Source: Malurus cyaneus samueli (lineage: Eukaryota > Chordata > Aves > Passeriformes > Maluridae). Taken from it: 64,000 nucleotides of DNA. Each line of letters begins with the position of its first letter. The first letter of the stretch is position 1. Below are positions 13,201 through 26,479 of the stretch, piece by piece. The translations under genes were made by a program, and so were the position numbers. Below the pieces are notes generated by a model. It made no database searches, was not told the DNA's origin, and was given only the letters and a program-made list of their open reading frames with translations. Location: the NCBI GenBank assembly GCA_009741485.1, contig CM019214.1, positions 55,470,761-55,534,760 on the forward strand. Reading direction: 5' to 3'.

Positions 13201-16200
13201 TTGATATCTCAAAATCTGCCATGATAATTTTGATCTTTAAATGTTCAATAATATATTAGGATATTAAGTCACAATATTTAATCAAACTCCTCCATAAAAT
13301 TAGCCACCCTTTCCAAATTCCACCAATAAAATGAAATCCATAATTAAATCTTTTTAAAGCCTTATTCTCCCTAAAGTAAATTAGAACACAATAACAAAAA
13401 TTTAACTGTCAATTAACTGAAAAATCCCAGGAGTTTTGAGTGTTTAGCAAACCTGTTTACTCAAACCTGGTTCTGTTATCAAACCATTGTAGTGCTCAGA
13501 TACTTTCTTTAACCTCAACATGTCAGATATTTATGATGATTCCTGCAGCCAGCTTGATCCTGAGCTGAACTGTGACAACTTTGCACTGATGTATCTGTCT
13601 CCTCCATGATTGCATGTGGCTGTTTCATTCTTATATTCTTCCATTTTTTCAATTCTTCTTTATATGACTGTGACCTCTGTCAGTTATTAGGTTTTTCTCC
13701 TTTTGATACATTTTTTAATATCACAGAATCCTCTAAGAATACATGATTGAATCAACTCCTTTAGAAAATTATTCATTTATAATCAGCTAATGAAAGCTTC
13801 AAAAATTATCAATATTTCTTTTTTTTTAATAAACACTTTACTTACAACTTGCTATTCATAATTTTTAAAACAGTCTGAAACATTCTATGAAAAGAAACTT
13901 AATGATCAGAATGATAGCAAAGGGAAAATAGGAACATTTTACTATATATCCTCTAAGGTCAGATTTATTTGCAATCTAAATTTTCATTTTGGTGCCATTC
14001 CAGTGCAAGACAAAAACTAAGCCCAGCATCTTTAAACTGGGACATCTGTTAAAGCTCAGTTGTGCCAGCTCTTGCTCGACTGCATAAGTAGATGTCTGTG
14101 TTTAGAAATAGTCCAGCTGAAATCAATTAGTCCTTGTACAGTGCAATACAGCTGATGGGGAATTCCGGAATTTTCCTAATTGGGATAAGACTAACTCAGA
14201 AAGATTACTGATACCAAAACAAGCTTTGACCAGAGTGAAACGGGGTCGAACCGTGGAAGAATCCTTGCATTCCAGTTGCACATCAGCAGTCCCTGACTCG
14301 AGGTGTTTCTACACAGACTTTTGCTGCACCACAGTGTGAGAGCATTCTCTGTCCTGTTGCAGGCTGGATTGAACAGTTTAGTTCAGAAATGTGCACCAGG
14401 GCAACTGATTTTACCCACACTATGCTAGGGGACACTCACATGAACAAAGTGAGTTGCTGAAAAGCTGCAGGATGACTGCCAGCTAGTGGGTAGTGGGAAG
14501 ACACTATGTGACAAAAATTGTCAGTTCGGTGCAGCCCAAATGAGAATGGCTTATGTATTTGTCGCAAAGGTATTGCAGGATTGGGCTAACACATGCAGAG
14601 TGCAATCCATTCAAAAATGAGACATTCTTTGTTGCTCTTTGCTGCTGGAACCATTCAAAACAGCACTAGCTTGTAACCAAACAATGGAATATTGTGCGGG
14701 AGAGTTTTGTCATATTGAACAAAACAAATTAAAACCAAGAGATAAATAAAGAATCTTGTTAGCAGAGTAAATAAACACTAATGTTCTGAGAGCTAGACAT
14801 ACATATTCAAGAATCACTTCAAGGTCTTCATCCCACCTACTTTTCCAAGAAGTAGTTGACAATAGTGCTATAATTTTATAATATCATTTTCAGTACATAA
14901 CTGAAAATGCAGAGATGACTCTATTTAAGGAATTATGATTAGATAAATTTTTATGACTGATGCTTACACTCAGTAGTGATGAAAACTAAGAAGTGAGAAA
15001 CAACTACAAATGTCATTTTAATAAAGATATCCTGTATCTATTGACAAAAGAAAATTGTCATTAAATAAAGATTAATGAGGAAATGAATTAAATTCAGAGA
15101 ATGCGAAGATAAAATAAAAAAAAATGTATCTGGAGAAAACAAATCTTTCTCTTCCAGATATTCTTAATCAAAATCAGATACAAAACCTAAATTGAAATGG
15201 TTAATTAGGACCCAGGCCGAAATCTCCAGGCAACCAGAATGCCAGCTGAAATTACTGAGGTTTCAGATGCACAGACGATTAGGAATAGGATGATCCCAGA
15301 TCATTGCAATTTATACAGAGGACCACAATCTCTATTGAAATCTGACTTTGGGTTTCTCTGGAAGCAAGCTGGAAGAATAGAAAACATCCAATTTGAATAT
15401 CAGCCATAAACTATCTGAAACCAAAATCAACAGAGATACATCAGTGTTAATGGTTGGCAAAGAGTAAATAATTTGCCATAATTCTCTGCAGAGCTGCAGC
15501 AGGATCTTTTCCTCAGAGTCATTTCTGATGCTGAGAAAGCAAATTAGGCCCTTGTTAACACTACTCTCTGCTGCCTGGCCCATTACACTCAGTCCCCTCC
15601 ATGAAACAAACATAAAAGTGTGACTGAAAATGGATAGTTCTGATGTGATAGCACCTTTCCCAGGGGAAAATGACATGACAGCTCACGGGAGACTTGGAAT
15701 TAAACCTACTGTATTTAGGACATGCAAAGTACCCCATGTCAAGTGAAAAAACATCAACAAACCCACTGATGCTGTCTGTGGAACACTTTCAGATTCATGT
15801 ATCTAGATGACATTATACAAAAGAAAATCACACAGGATTTCTGATTTGGCACAGTTTCCTTTCTTTTGGCTGCATACTTTTTTTGCTTAAGAGAGAATTT
15901 TCTCAGCAATAGTTCAAAAATAAAGTGTGTAAGAAACTAAGTGAAAACTTTGTAAATTAAAATGATCAAGACTATAAAGAGTACATTCTGTATGAGAAAG
16001 ACTGCTCAAAGAACAAAAAAAAAAGGTAGGAAAAAATTTGCCTTCTTAAGGAAGTTGAACTATTCAGGAAATGTTTTATTCACTGATAGCCATAAAAACA
16101 GGATCTTGCCTCTTTACAATATGAAGTAATGGAAGAATAAAATAAATTATATACAACTGATTTGACAAAGCTTTTCCTAACTGTAATAAAATTTCACAAG

Positions 16201-17070
16201 GTGGTCAAAAACCACATTGTTATCTGCACTTTCCACTAATACAAATCTGCTCAATTATCATTTTTGCTTTGAAAGCTAGATTCACTTTTTGCAGATGTGA
16301 AAGAAAAATGAAGCCATGTGTGTGTCTCTGCTTAAAAAAAAAAGAAAAACAAAGTGGTTTGTGGTTCATATTTTCATCATCTTCTAACAGAAATTCAAGT
16401 ATTTGAGATAATATATATATCAAAAATATAATACATATGTAATAAAAAATCAAATATTTAATTGAATAGATACATAATATCCTTATTTTCCTCTTGATAT
16501 TCACATGCTGATCTTGTAATTAGGGAAAAAAAACAAGACAGTTTAATCTGGCTTCTCTTAGGAAAGTGACTTGAAGAATAGAAAGATCTATATATAGTTA
16601 TTAATTTAGAAGTTTACTGTGACTAACACTTAGCTGAACACTCAGGCTTATGAAAACTTGATCTTGTCTGCTAAGTAGCTTAGTAAAAGGTAGTCCCGAA
16701 TGCAGTTCTTTTTCCATATATTATTTAGTTGAAAAAGAAAAAACAACTAATTTCATTTACATTTCCAAAATTATGTTGACTTCAGTAGTGTGTAGTATTG
16801 ACTTAAATTGCTACACATCATATTTTTCTCCAAAGTTAAAAATAATTGTGACATTGAGTAGATACTCAAAGATACAGTAAAAATGACAATTTAAAAATGA
16901 AATATGTCATGCTTAATTAAGAAAGATTATGAATAAATTCCCATTTAGGATGTATTATGGTTCTTTATTATTTTATATACACATCAACACATGGAATATA
17001 AACTATGGATCTTCCAGTCTAATACACAGCTTACAGTAAAGGGAACTTTGAATATCCCCTTAGAGATTTC

Positions 17071-17150
17071 GGCAATGATTTTCCACTCCATTACACCAAT
17101 TTCATACTGGGGTAAGTCCATTGATGTCAATGGTGTTACATCAGCTTAAA
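17071..17150. mobile_element. Possible ancient MITE remnant (Harbinger/Chompy-like)
   Basis: Contains a perfect inverted repeat CCATTGA-TG-TCAATGG (17118-17133) inside TTACACCAAT...GGTAAGT...TGTTACAT, which resembles the central palindrome of old sauropsid MITEs (short non-autonomous DNA transposons). Terminal repeats and a target-site duplication are not resolvable, so the family name is only a suggestion from memory. Confidence 0.4.
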
Positions 17151-19199
17151 AACAATATGACAGAATAGAAGATCAAGGTTATTCAAGCTCTTATTTATGG
17201 TTATGGAAAATTACACACGTCTGATGTACATAACAAGACTCTGTTGTTTTGTATTTCTTTGATAATGAAAATGTCCTCTTATTCAGAAAGACAGAAAACT
17301 GAAGTTGAAACATAACAGATATTTACCAGCTAAACATACATAGGTGTAGACAGCAAATGCTGGTTGTAAAATAACCATGCAAGATGACAGCTGCTCAGCT
17401 ATACTAAAATTAAATGTGAGAAAAGTTTGGATAGATAGAATTTTCAGAATGTATGAAGTCCCAGGGAGCTATAAATCAGGAATTTAATCGGTTTAGAGTT
17501 GTATCTAATTCTGCAGTACTAGTATTTTATATTTATTTGTTTACCTTAGTATTTTATTTGTATTTGTTTTATGTTTCCAGAAATGTAACCAGACTGTTTA
17601 TGGAATATTTCTGAAAGAGTTTGCTCTTGAAACAACAGTCACAAAAGTAATATTGCTGTCATAATCACAAAGTTAACTACAGAGACAATCTCCTGTCTGA
17701 AACATAAAATTGACCTAACTGGCTGAATCTTCATCATGGCTAAGAGACTGTACCTGAGAGCAGTCTGAATCTTTGGTCACTTCTAAAACAGTGTTGCCCA
17801 AATACGCCATCAAGCTGTTCACACATCTTGTCTGGCCTGTGGCAGAGCATATCTGAGCTCTCTGTGAAAAACTCTGGAGAGCCTGGGATGGGGAATCAAC
17901 TCTTTTCTTCTAGATGCCATTGCCTTCCACAAGAGCAGAGGAGATAGCTGGAGGCATTGCATTCTCCCTCTCCTCATTCATGCTACAAGTAATGCTGGGA
18001 AGTCTGCAAGCCCTTAGGGATCTGCAGATTTACACATCAAGTTTTGTAAGGAACATACACAGACAGTAAACATGGATGAGTAACTGTTTTATTTTCAAGC
18101 AGACCTGGGTTTCAGATGTTCATGGAATCATGTATTGCCTCATTTCGCCTTTCATTCTTAGAACTTCCAGACTTTTTTTCTACTGAAGTAATACCTAGTA
18201 ATACCTTCAGTTATCTTGTATTTATGCAGTAATTTTTTGTCTAAGAGAACTTTGCATTTTTGTTTAGTGAACTGCATGCTTTTTTCTTTAATACAGTTTA
18301 CATAGTTTACATATTTTAAATTCTATTGCCAAAGACTCTTTATATCCCCTTCCTCTGCAGCTAGGTGTCATTTATACGGTAAGAGCACGTGCTCTTAAAT
18401 TGTCAAAATCAGTAATTGAAAATTGAGATAGACTTCGATCATTTTCTTCTCCTTTTTCTCTTCCCTTCATTTTACCAATATTCTTGTTATCCTTTCTTTA
18501 ACTCTGTCAAAAGGCTATTTTTGCCATAGGAAAACATAACATGGGATTAAGTCACCAGGTCAAAATTTGCAGCATTTGCTGCCTTTTAATTTTCACAAAG
18601 ACTGGTCTCTTGGAAAATGAGAAATAGTATGTTGTTTAAAGAAAAATATGTGATTTTTTTCATGCCACCTTAATATCGTGATTTTTTTTATGTGGCTGGA
18701 TTTTGGCCCAGGCATTTTATTTACTTTCTATCTGTAAACAATACAGACTTAGAACTCTATTATTACAAGGAATTGTGAGTAAGGCTGCTCTACATAAATG
18801 CAACAGTACCCACTAGCTTCTATATTTTCTTCTAAAATATTTTTGAGAAGAAGGCACAATATGACACCTGGGTCTAAAATTCTTTTACTTTATAAAGCAT
18901 CACATTTCAACATCTAAATTTAATGGCTTACAGAGTAGGTATCCATTTATCTGAATCTATTTACCTAAACATACATATATAATACCATCCAAAATAGGAG
19001 AGTTATGTTAACACACTCAGCCTTTAGTTTCAGAAAAGTATTTATTTCCAGTACGTTCTTTATCATATCTTTCCTGAGTAAAATGAAGCTTGGACATGTA
19101 GATCACACATAGATAGATACATTAAACACTTAATTTAGGTTTTTTGAATCTGTGCTTGAACTAAAAATAAATATCAGCTTAACCTAGTTTAACTATCAA

Positions 19200-19271
19200 A
19201 ACAAACAAACAAAAACCAAACAAAACCCAAACCCCAAAACTTTAAAATTTGATGAAGAAAAAAAAAAAAAA
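19200..19271. repeat. (AAAC)n and poly-A low-complexity DNA
   Basis: AAAC/AAACC repeats followed, after a short unique spacer, by a run of about 15 A at 19257-19271. Confidence 0.9.
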
Positions 19272-19844
19272 TCCAACAGTAATACAAAACCTAAAAGCTG
19301 AATATATAAAAAGTGGGAAAATATTGATGCAAAACAGAATGACACAAGTGTATAAGGAAATATATCACAGAGAACTTAGATATGAAGATCCATATTTATT
19401 TTAAAAATACTTTGAGTTAATACAAAAGAATGGATAGTTTGCTGATTCTCCTGTGTAAAAAAGTCGACTAAATTAGACAGGACCCTCTGTCAGGTCTTGT
19501 CTCCTTTTACAGATTTATTTCAGGCTGAACTGAGCCACCTTCTGGAAAGTGTCTTGCTTTTTTTTTTTTTTATTTCGAATTAAAGTAGCCAAGTCTCTTA
19601 CTCTAGCAGTTAACATTCATGGCTAAAAGTTCAGTACTGTTAATCCCATCCTGTCTTTCTCCTACACCAATATTTTCATAGAGTTTTAATTTTGTTGTGC
19701 TTCAAAAGTTACATGAGTGGGGCAAAAGCAGATTTCTGGAAAATAACTTCATTACTTCTGATCAGTGTTTTTATCAATGATATATTAACAGTTGGTGAGC
19801 AGTCTCCAAATAATACTTTTTCCTATTTAGCAATTTTCAATCTT

Positions 19845-20218
19845 TGACAGATTGAAAGAGTTAAGGTTGTTCATTCAGCCTGGACAAGTCTTCAGGGAGA
19901 TTTTCTGGCAGCTAAGAACAGGTTGGAGAGGGATAGTTTCAAGGGCGTGTAGTGATAGGACAGGTGGGACTGGCTTCAAACTGAAAGAGAGCAGATTTAT
20001 ATTAGCTGTAAGGAAGAAATACTTTATTGTGAGCCACTGGAATTTTGGGTTGCCCCCAAAATTGCAGACACCTCATTCCTGGAAATGTTCAAGGACAGTC
20101 TGGATGGGGGTCCGAGTAACTCTGGTCCAGTGGAAGCTTCCCTATGGCAGTGAGGTTGGAACTAGATGATCTTTAAGGTTCATTCCAACCCAAGCTATTC
20201 TATGATTCCATGATAAAT
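19845..20218 (+). mobile_element. CR1 LINE, 5'-truncated 3' end
   Basis: The + strand carries the C-terminal end of CR1 ORF2 (KELRLF near 19852-19869, then SRACSDRTGGTGFKLKESRF at about 19943-20002, then a VRKKYF-type segment), followed by the avian CR1 3' end: GGTTGGAACTAGATGATCTT and TCCAACC...ATTCTATGATTCCATGAT. Small frameshifts interrupt the frame near the end. Truncation of the 5' part is normal for CR1, which is copied by target-primed reverse transcription. Upstream, 19760-19790 reads like FIND-type RT sequence and might extend the element with a deletion, but that is uncertain. The copy is dead. Confidence 0.93.
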
Positions 20219-20351
20219 CTCCAAAGGGTTTTGAGGGTCTGTTTTGTTTTGATATTTGTATTTAAAAAACTATTTGTGTGGTTGGTCAGCTGCATATTGG
20301 GAAAAAAAAAATGTTTTGGATATAATTTTTGACGATGACAAGTTTGTGAAC

Positions 20352-20445
20352 TGTGGTGGTTTGCTCTTGGCTGTCAGAAGTCCACCCAGCCATGGACTCA
20401 TTTGAGAAAAAGAGGTGAAAGAGTGGAAATGAAAGAGGGAGAGAG
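20352..20445 (+). mobile_element. Probable ERV LTR 5' scrap
   Basis: Begins TGTGGTGGTTTGCTCTTGGC, followed by CCACCCAGCC and a GAGAAA-rich stretch, resembling the first ~90 bp of the bird ERVL-type LTR also seen at 46746 and 60228. The similarity is clear only at the start, the 3' limit is arbitrary, and no duplication of the target site is visible. Confidence 0.45.
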
Positions 20446-21173
20446 AAGTAAAATGAGTTTAGACAACTGATAAGTTATATAATTCTCATAAAAAATGAAA
20501 TACGGGGTTCTCGTCTCTGGGATTTTAAGCCAATGTTTCCAACAGCACAGGAGAGTGTCCTCTCTACAACACACTGTGCAGGAGTTATGGTCGAGGAGAT
20601 GTGAAGCCTGGTGAGAACTTAGTACACTTCTGTTGAAGCTCTATTGCTCTCTAGGGAAAAATGATTCTCACAGAAGTTAAGGTATTATTCTTATTTTAGT
20701 AGTTAAGATTAAATGCCTCAGAACAGTATACAAGAATTTAATTATATTCTTCTGGATGGTTTATACATTAAAAAAAAATTGGCTGCAAAACAGAAACACT
20801 CCTTCAAATTCAAAAACATTCAAAGAGACCAAAATGTTTGGAAAATCCTCTTTTGCAAGACGTGTAAGTAATTCTCTGCCAGATTTGAAAGCCTGGATAA
20901 GTAATATGCCATGTGTGACACTCAAACTAATTTAAAGGACTGTCTAGATCCTTTGCATTTGCTATATGGTAGCTATACAGTATTAAATAGCATGGACTAT
21001 TTTTCATATTCACTGTAGAACCATGAGATCCATATGAATTGAAAGACTTTTCTGTGGGATCATGTTCCTTAATTATTTCCTATTTTTTATTAATCATTTT
21101 TCTGGGTCTTATGAGGGCAGTTCTTGCAGCCCTTCAAATATGCACAATCACATTGCAAAGGCTTAGGCTGTTT

Positions 21174-21230
21174 TCAAAGCCTGTGACAGTTAATGGGAAG
21201 GTTCTCACTGATTTCAGTGGCTTTGTTTGC
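21174..21230. mobile_element. Possible ancient MITE-like palindromic remnant
   Basis: Outer inverted repeat CAAAGCC...GGCTTTG encloses a perfect inner palindrome CACTGA-TT-TCAGTG (21206-21219) and the segment GTTAATGGGAAGG. The architecture is like the patch at 17118-17133 and like old sauropsid MITE sequence as I remember it. No terminal repeats or target-site duplication are defined. Confidence 0.35.
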
Positions 21231-22275
21231 AGTTAAAAGACATGCAAGTTGAAGTCCATCATTCATTCTTATGTGTAAATACAGGGATATTTCTTTGAAT
21301 ATGTGGGCACATTCAGATATTTAATTCTACTATTTGTGATAAATTAACTTAATCTCTTGTACATGTTACAAGACATTTAATTTCATCAAGTCAAATCATA
21401 TGTGTAATCAGCCTTTTATGAGATGTTTTTTGCCTTATATGAGATATTTGAGTCTAGTTAATTGGTTTATGGCTTTTCAATTCCGTGTTTCTCCTGTTGT
21501 ACCAGAATTGGTCTTAATACTTGTTGAGTCCAAAACTGCAGAATTGTCTCTGAATCACTCAGACCACCTAATCTCTTAAATGCCCAGCCTCTTTATTTCA
21601 GTGACACAGGAGCGAGACCTGCATACCAGCCCTTTCTTAGCTCCTTGTGCAGCTGATTACACATGTATAGGTCTGTTGTTTTGTTAGAGGATGTAGTTCA
21701 AAACAGAAAGTGGTTAAAACACACACTGAACATCTTTCCCATATCCTTTGTGAAAACCAGTGCTACACACTTGAATTTTCAGGAAAACATTTTCAAATAA
21801 GACAAGCTGGGTACTTTCAACTATCTTTTGTATACTGGTGCATCAAAATGTTCCTAAGTATTTTATTGCCAATGTATGCACTTTTTTTTCTGAGAGTAGA
21901 GCTAAACCAAATTTTAAATCCACCAAGAAATTGATTTTGTTTCACAAAGTTACATATTGTAAGCTTTTACTTTAATTATTTGGTTATTATTAATTTTATT
22001 TATTCCATTAAAGAGAATTCAGAATAGGAAAAATATTGTTTCAGCTCAAACCAACAGGAGCACTTTTGATTATTATTTTTGCAAACCAACACCTGGCAGA
22101 ATTTCTTTGAATAAATTTTTGTCTAATTCATCCTCAAGACTTTAACCCTCTAAGGTTTATTATGTTTCATCTTCAAAGGCATTTAAAATTTAAAATAAAA
22201 TTTTGTGTTACAAGGAAAAAAATTTGGAACATGTACCTTAGCAATGTCATATTTCAGTCATTATAAAGTTGGTGT

Positions 22276-22285
22276 GGGGGGGGGG
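22276..22285. repeat. Poly-G run (10 G)
   Basis: Ten consecutive G in otherwise AT-rich sequence. There is a single run only, so it is not an intramolecular quadruplex motif. Confidence 0.9.
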
Positions 22286-25218
22286 CTTTAGTCTCCTGAA
22301 GATTAACTGTTTTTCACAGAATTTTGAAATATTTACATAAGGAAACAGGTAACAAGTATATATTTGAGCATTATCACAAATACAGATAGACATAGAAAAT
22401 TATAAATTTTACCCAATAGTTTCAGAATTACTATCTGGCTTTTTAATGCTGGATCTAATGGCAATTTCAAACTAATTTTGAACTGACTATCCAGGCATAT
22501 TTGATGGCAATCTTAGTCTTAATCTGATCTACTCTTTCTGTTCTCATCTTTATTTCAGATTACTACATGTTTTTCACAATTAACCTCTCATAATTTCAAC
22601 ATCCTTTGGCCTTGAACATGCTATACTATTTCAATATTTCCACATTTCCTTTACTCTCTAATTAAAACCATATTTCCTGATATATTTTTCCTTGTAAAGC
22701 ACTTCTTCCCTGTTTCATTTTAGGAACACAGTTTTCATTACTTTCTTTCCTTTAACAGAAAAAAAAAATATTGAAATGCTTAACAGTTTCAGAATGAAAG
22801 ATTTTTTTAAAACTAAAGGTGTGTCTTACTTCCTCTTTAGCTGGCACTTGTTTTTGTATAACAAGTGAAGTGTTTTTTGAATGACTTACAATTACCTCTT
22901 TATGAAGTAACAGCATCACCCATCTCAAGGTAATTTTGTTAGTAGTCAAGTACTCCAGTTAAAGTGCACCAACAATTACTTAAGACTAGGTACTTCTACA
23001 AAGGTCTGGCTGTGGTTCCTCTAAAGAGCAGTTCATCTTAAAAAATATGTTTCAGAGAGATAAATATTTTCTTCAAGAGGCCATCTTCTTTTCTTGTTGC
23101 TGTTGTTGGTTATTTTTGTTCTCTCCACAGAAAAGGCTTGTTACAATTGGTCACACTTCAGCATGAACTGACATTTGAAATCACTGGAAAGGACGCTCTG
23201 TAGTCCTATGTAGCTCACAGAGCTCTTGTGGCGTCTTTCACAAACTGGTGCAAAAGGCTCAAACATTTTTTCAGGGGCACTTGGCACATATTTTTAGGCT
23301 GTTTTATAACTTTTGTAGTCCAAACAACTGCTTTAAATTGACATCTACATTTGGTTAGGTTATTTGTCAACACTGACTGAAGTCTGGACTCAGTCTCTAA
23401 TATCAGTTCTTGATTTTTTATTTTACATTTATTTTTAATTGCTGCCTTACTGTGATACTTAGACAATATTCTTCCAATATAAACAATAAGAAGCTCTCAA
23501 AAACTGGAAGTAACATCTTGACACCATAAAAGTAAACAGCAATGAGATATATATTTCTTGAAGTTCAGCGTGGCAATCGGTTGCTTAAACAGAGATATCC
23601 AGTGATGTGTGAGATAACTGAGGGTATCTAACCTGACTTGCAGTTCCTCACCAGAAACACCCAAGTTTCCCACAGATCCTGCGTCTCATATACCAGCTGC
23701 ATGCACAACACCTCAGATGTCTTGTGTCATTTCAGATAGTTCTCACCATGTATGCTTTGGAAACTTAATCACACCACTTCAGATGTGTAGGTAAAATTCA
23801 CCTTCTGTGTATTTATTAAAACTCAGCCAAATCATACAAAATAAACATTAGAAATAATTTTAGGAGGTTTGTGTAAGATATCCCTTAAAGGCAGATACCT
23901 GTAGTTCAATTATTTTTTATATGCTGATGATACAAAAATTAATTCTGTCTGTACCAGAATTAAGTGATCATGCTCTCACACTCTTCTTCCGGAGTCAGCT
24001 GTTGGTTAAATGTGAACATTTTGGTTTAAATTAGTACTTTTCCTATGCACTTAATCAGAAAGTGAGTTGAAACAAGGGAGAGGAATTATGATTACCTTTT
24101 TTTCAAATTTAATTAGAAATCCCATGGAGTCAGCATGTCCGTACCTTGAGGGAGGGACTCATTCATATCAGTTAGCAACAAGCCATCTGGTCTCTTTAGA
24201 AGAAACGCTGATAGGGTTTCAAGTTTCCTTGGCCAGAGGAAGGGACTGTGGCCTTATTTATTTATTGAGAGGAATGCAAATATCACTTTATCACTAGAAT
24301 CATATTATTTATGCAGCTTTTTAAAAAACTCCACTTTGGAGAAAGATTTATTAGCATTCTGTATCCTAAGGTTATTCCAAGTGTGAGTATGGCCTGACAG
24401 GTACATAAAAAGGGAAATTCATTGGGAGGTGGACCACCTCTCACACAAACACTGCCTCTGTGATTGTCACATCCACAAGTTTGTCACTGCCCCTTCTCTG
24501 TTCCATAGAGTTTTGTGAGCTCTGGCAACAAGGAAGAACTTTGAAGGAACCAACAGGAACCTGGCTGGTTTGTGCCAAGGCAGAACTGGTGATGCAGAGA
24601 TATGTCAGCTCACTGGTGCCAGCAGCCTTTGAGGCAAAGGAAGAAAACAATTCCTTTTGATTTCATTTCTTCTAATTTGGTCTCAAGTAGAGAGAAAATT
24701 TAAAATTTTTCCCTTCTAGTACATCTGTGTTTGTCAGGGTTTGATGTGTATTATAGAGTCACTGCATTCATAGAAAAAAAGATATGAAACCATTTCTAAA
24801 TCACATTTTTTTTTTCAAAGTAAGAAAACAAATGAACAAGCAAGATGTCTCCTGAATCTTCTTATATTTTATGTTACTGGAGAAGAGGGAAGTGCTAACA
24901 GGAACTCTGGTGACTAATAAAAGACAGATAATTTGTTGACTTTACATCTGTTAAGATATGAATGAAACCCCGTAAAGAATTTGGTTGCTCAAAACTGAGT
25001 GGAGATTCAAATTTCATCAAAGTCCCGGCTCCGTTCAGGAGCATAATATCTATCTCTATTATCATCAGTAAAAGCTTTGATGTGTTCAGATATTTATTCT
25101 CATGCATCACAATACAAAATAACTACCCCACTTGCATTTTCTGAGTATTTCAGACCTAATTCTGGTTAAGAGAAAGTTGCCAAATCTCTGCTACAAAACC
25201 TTTATTGCTGATGACAAT

Positions 25219-25330
25219 GATTATACCAGAATATATTATATTATATATTATTTCTGATAATTATTATATTATTATATATTATTTCTGATAATTATTATAT
25301 TATTATATATTATTTCTGATTATACCAGAA
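25219..25330. repeat. 31-bp AT-rich tandem array bounded by a 13-bp direct repeat
   Basis: TTTCTGAT recurs at 25251, 25282 and 25313, a period of 31 bp, with TATTATATATTA-type sequence between. The 13-mer GATTATACCAGAA occurs immediately before (25219-25231) and at the end (25318-25330) of the array. The pattern fits expansion of a short duplicated segment by slippage or unequal exchange. Confidence 0.9.
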
Positions 25331-26479
25331 AAAATAATCTTCTACATTTTGAGATGAGAACACATATTTCTTTCCAAAGCAAATAAATATGGTAAAGGAA
25401 TCAGCAGTAATAAACAAAACAAACACTTTTTATTTTCATACAACTTGTTAAAAAGAAGTGATTATTGTCATACAATTAATCTGTGTCCAAACTTGGTAAT
25501 TTTTATGAAACTAGAGTTTTAGTTAATAAAGATAAATGTTCCTATAGTACACTAAGTCATATGAATGTATTCCATGTGTCAAGATATTAGAAAATAAACA
25601 TGATGTGAATTCATTGTCTCATTGCATGGAAACATGCAAAGAAAAGTAAATGCAAAATTGTTGTTGAGAGATGCTCCTTCTGAAGATCAAACAGGTCAGT
25701 TCTTAGGGTAGCATATGTGAAGCCTCTCTTCCTGGTCCTGGAAGATCAAGAAATAAATACAATAATTTCTGGACAAAAATTTCCAGGTAGTTAAAAATTT
25801 ATAAATATTAAACAGCAAAAAAAAGAATCAGCCAGCTCTGTAGAAAAGACACGGATTTCCTGACAAAGAGGGTCATATGAATCATGGATATTTAACTGTG
25901 GTTTAACAGGTCATGAACACAGGAGTAAAGAATGCAGTCACATGCAACACTCAATTCTGAAATTTACTGAGACTGAGGAGGATTTTAAAGTCATAGCAGA
26001 GTGCCACATTAGCTACCTGTTTGACGTGCCCATGCAAAGGTGTAGCAAAGGGAACACTCATAACCTTAAACAGAAATAGGATCACATAAGTTATCTGAAC
26101 ATGGTATTCAAAACAACACTAATACAAAACTCTAGATATTGCTACTTTTAAAGTTTTTTTAAAAGGAAGTTTAGAGATTGGGATATTTCCAAAATAAGTA
26201 AACAACACTGGGGCAGTCTAGCCATACAGAACGATGTCCCAAAGCATGAGGGCCACAATGCTTCTGGGGCTGTGCAGAAAGAATGACCAACTCCCATGGA
26301 CCCAATAAAATAAATAAAACCCTCAGAACAAAACAAACAAAAATCAAAACAGATCAAAACTTCTGTATGTACCTGAGGCCCTTCATGCCAGATGATTTTA
26401 TTGGAAGGCACACAGCCTCCATGGGTAGACTTAATCTCCCTAAGCAGAGAGGGAGCACTTAAACCAACTAGACACACAC

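Larger units (their letters stand above)
10204..19839. other. Gene-free unique AT-rich stretch
   Basis: About 9.6 kb without a supported gene. Most is unique-looking AT-rich DNA with a few short A/T runs and an AAAC-rich patch at about 19200-19271. One MITE-like palindromic patch lies at 17071-17150. The frame at 15332-15676 (minus, 114 codons) is the longest here, with no recognisable domain and ordinary noncoding base use. The block 14020-14480 has relatively balanced composition and could be conserved noncoding DNA. Confidence 0.65.
20446..26479. other. Gene-free stretch with small repeats
   Basis: No supported gene. It holds a palindromic patch at 21174-21230, a 10-G run at 22276-22285, a 15-bp interrupted palindrome at 24426-24440 and an AT tandem array at 25219-25330. 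The interval 24120-24660 is less AT-rich than its surroundings. Frames there (24067-24297, 24460-24660) have no recognisable domain or splice-site context that I can defend as an exon. Confidence 0.6.

Noticed and set aside
14238..14255. GGGGTCGAACCGTGG as a possible tRNA B box
   Set aside because: It does not fit the GGTTCGANTCC consensus, and no A box or cloverleaf can be formed around it.
15332..15676. 114-codon minus-strand frame
   Set aside because: No domain, no recognisable family and no splice or promoter context; within chance expectation for 64 kb.
24460..24660. Possible exon in a less AT-rich block
   Set aside because: The 66-codon frame has no known domain, a competing frame exists on the other strand, and splice sites cannot be defended.
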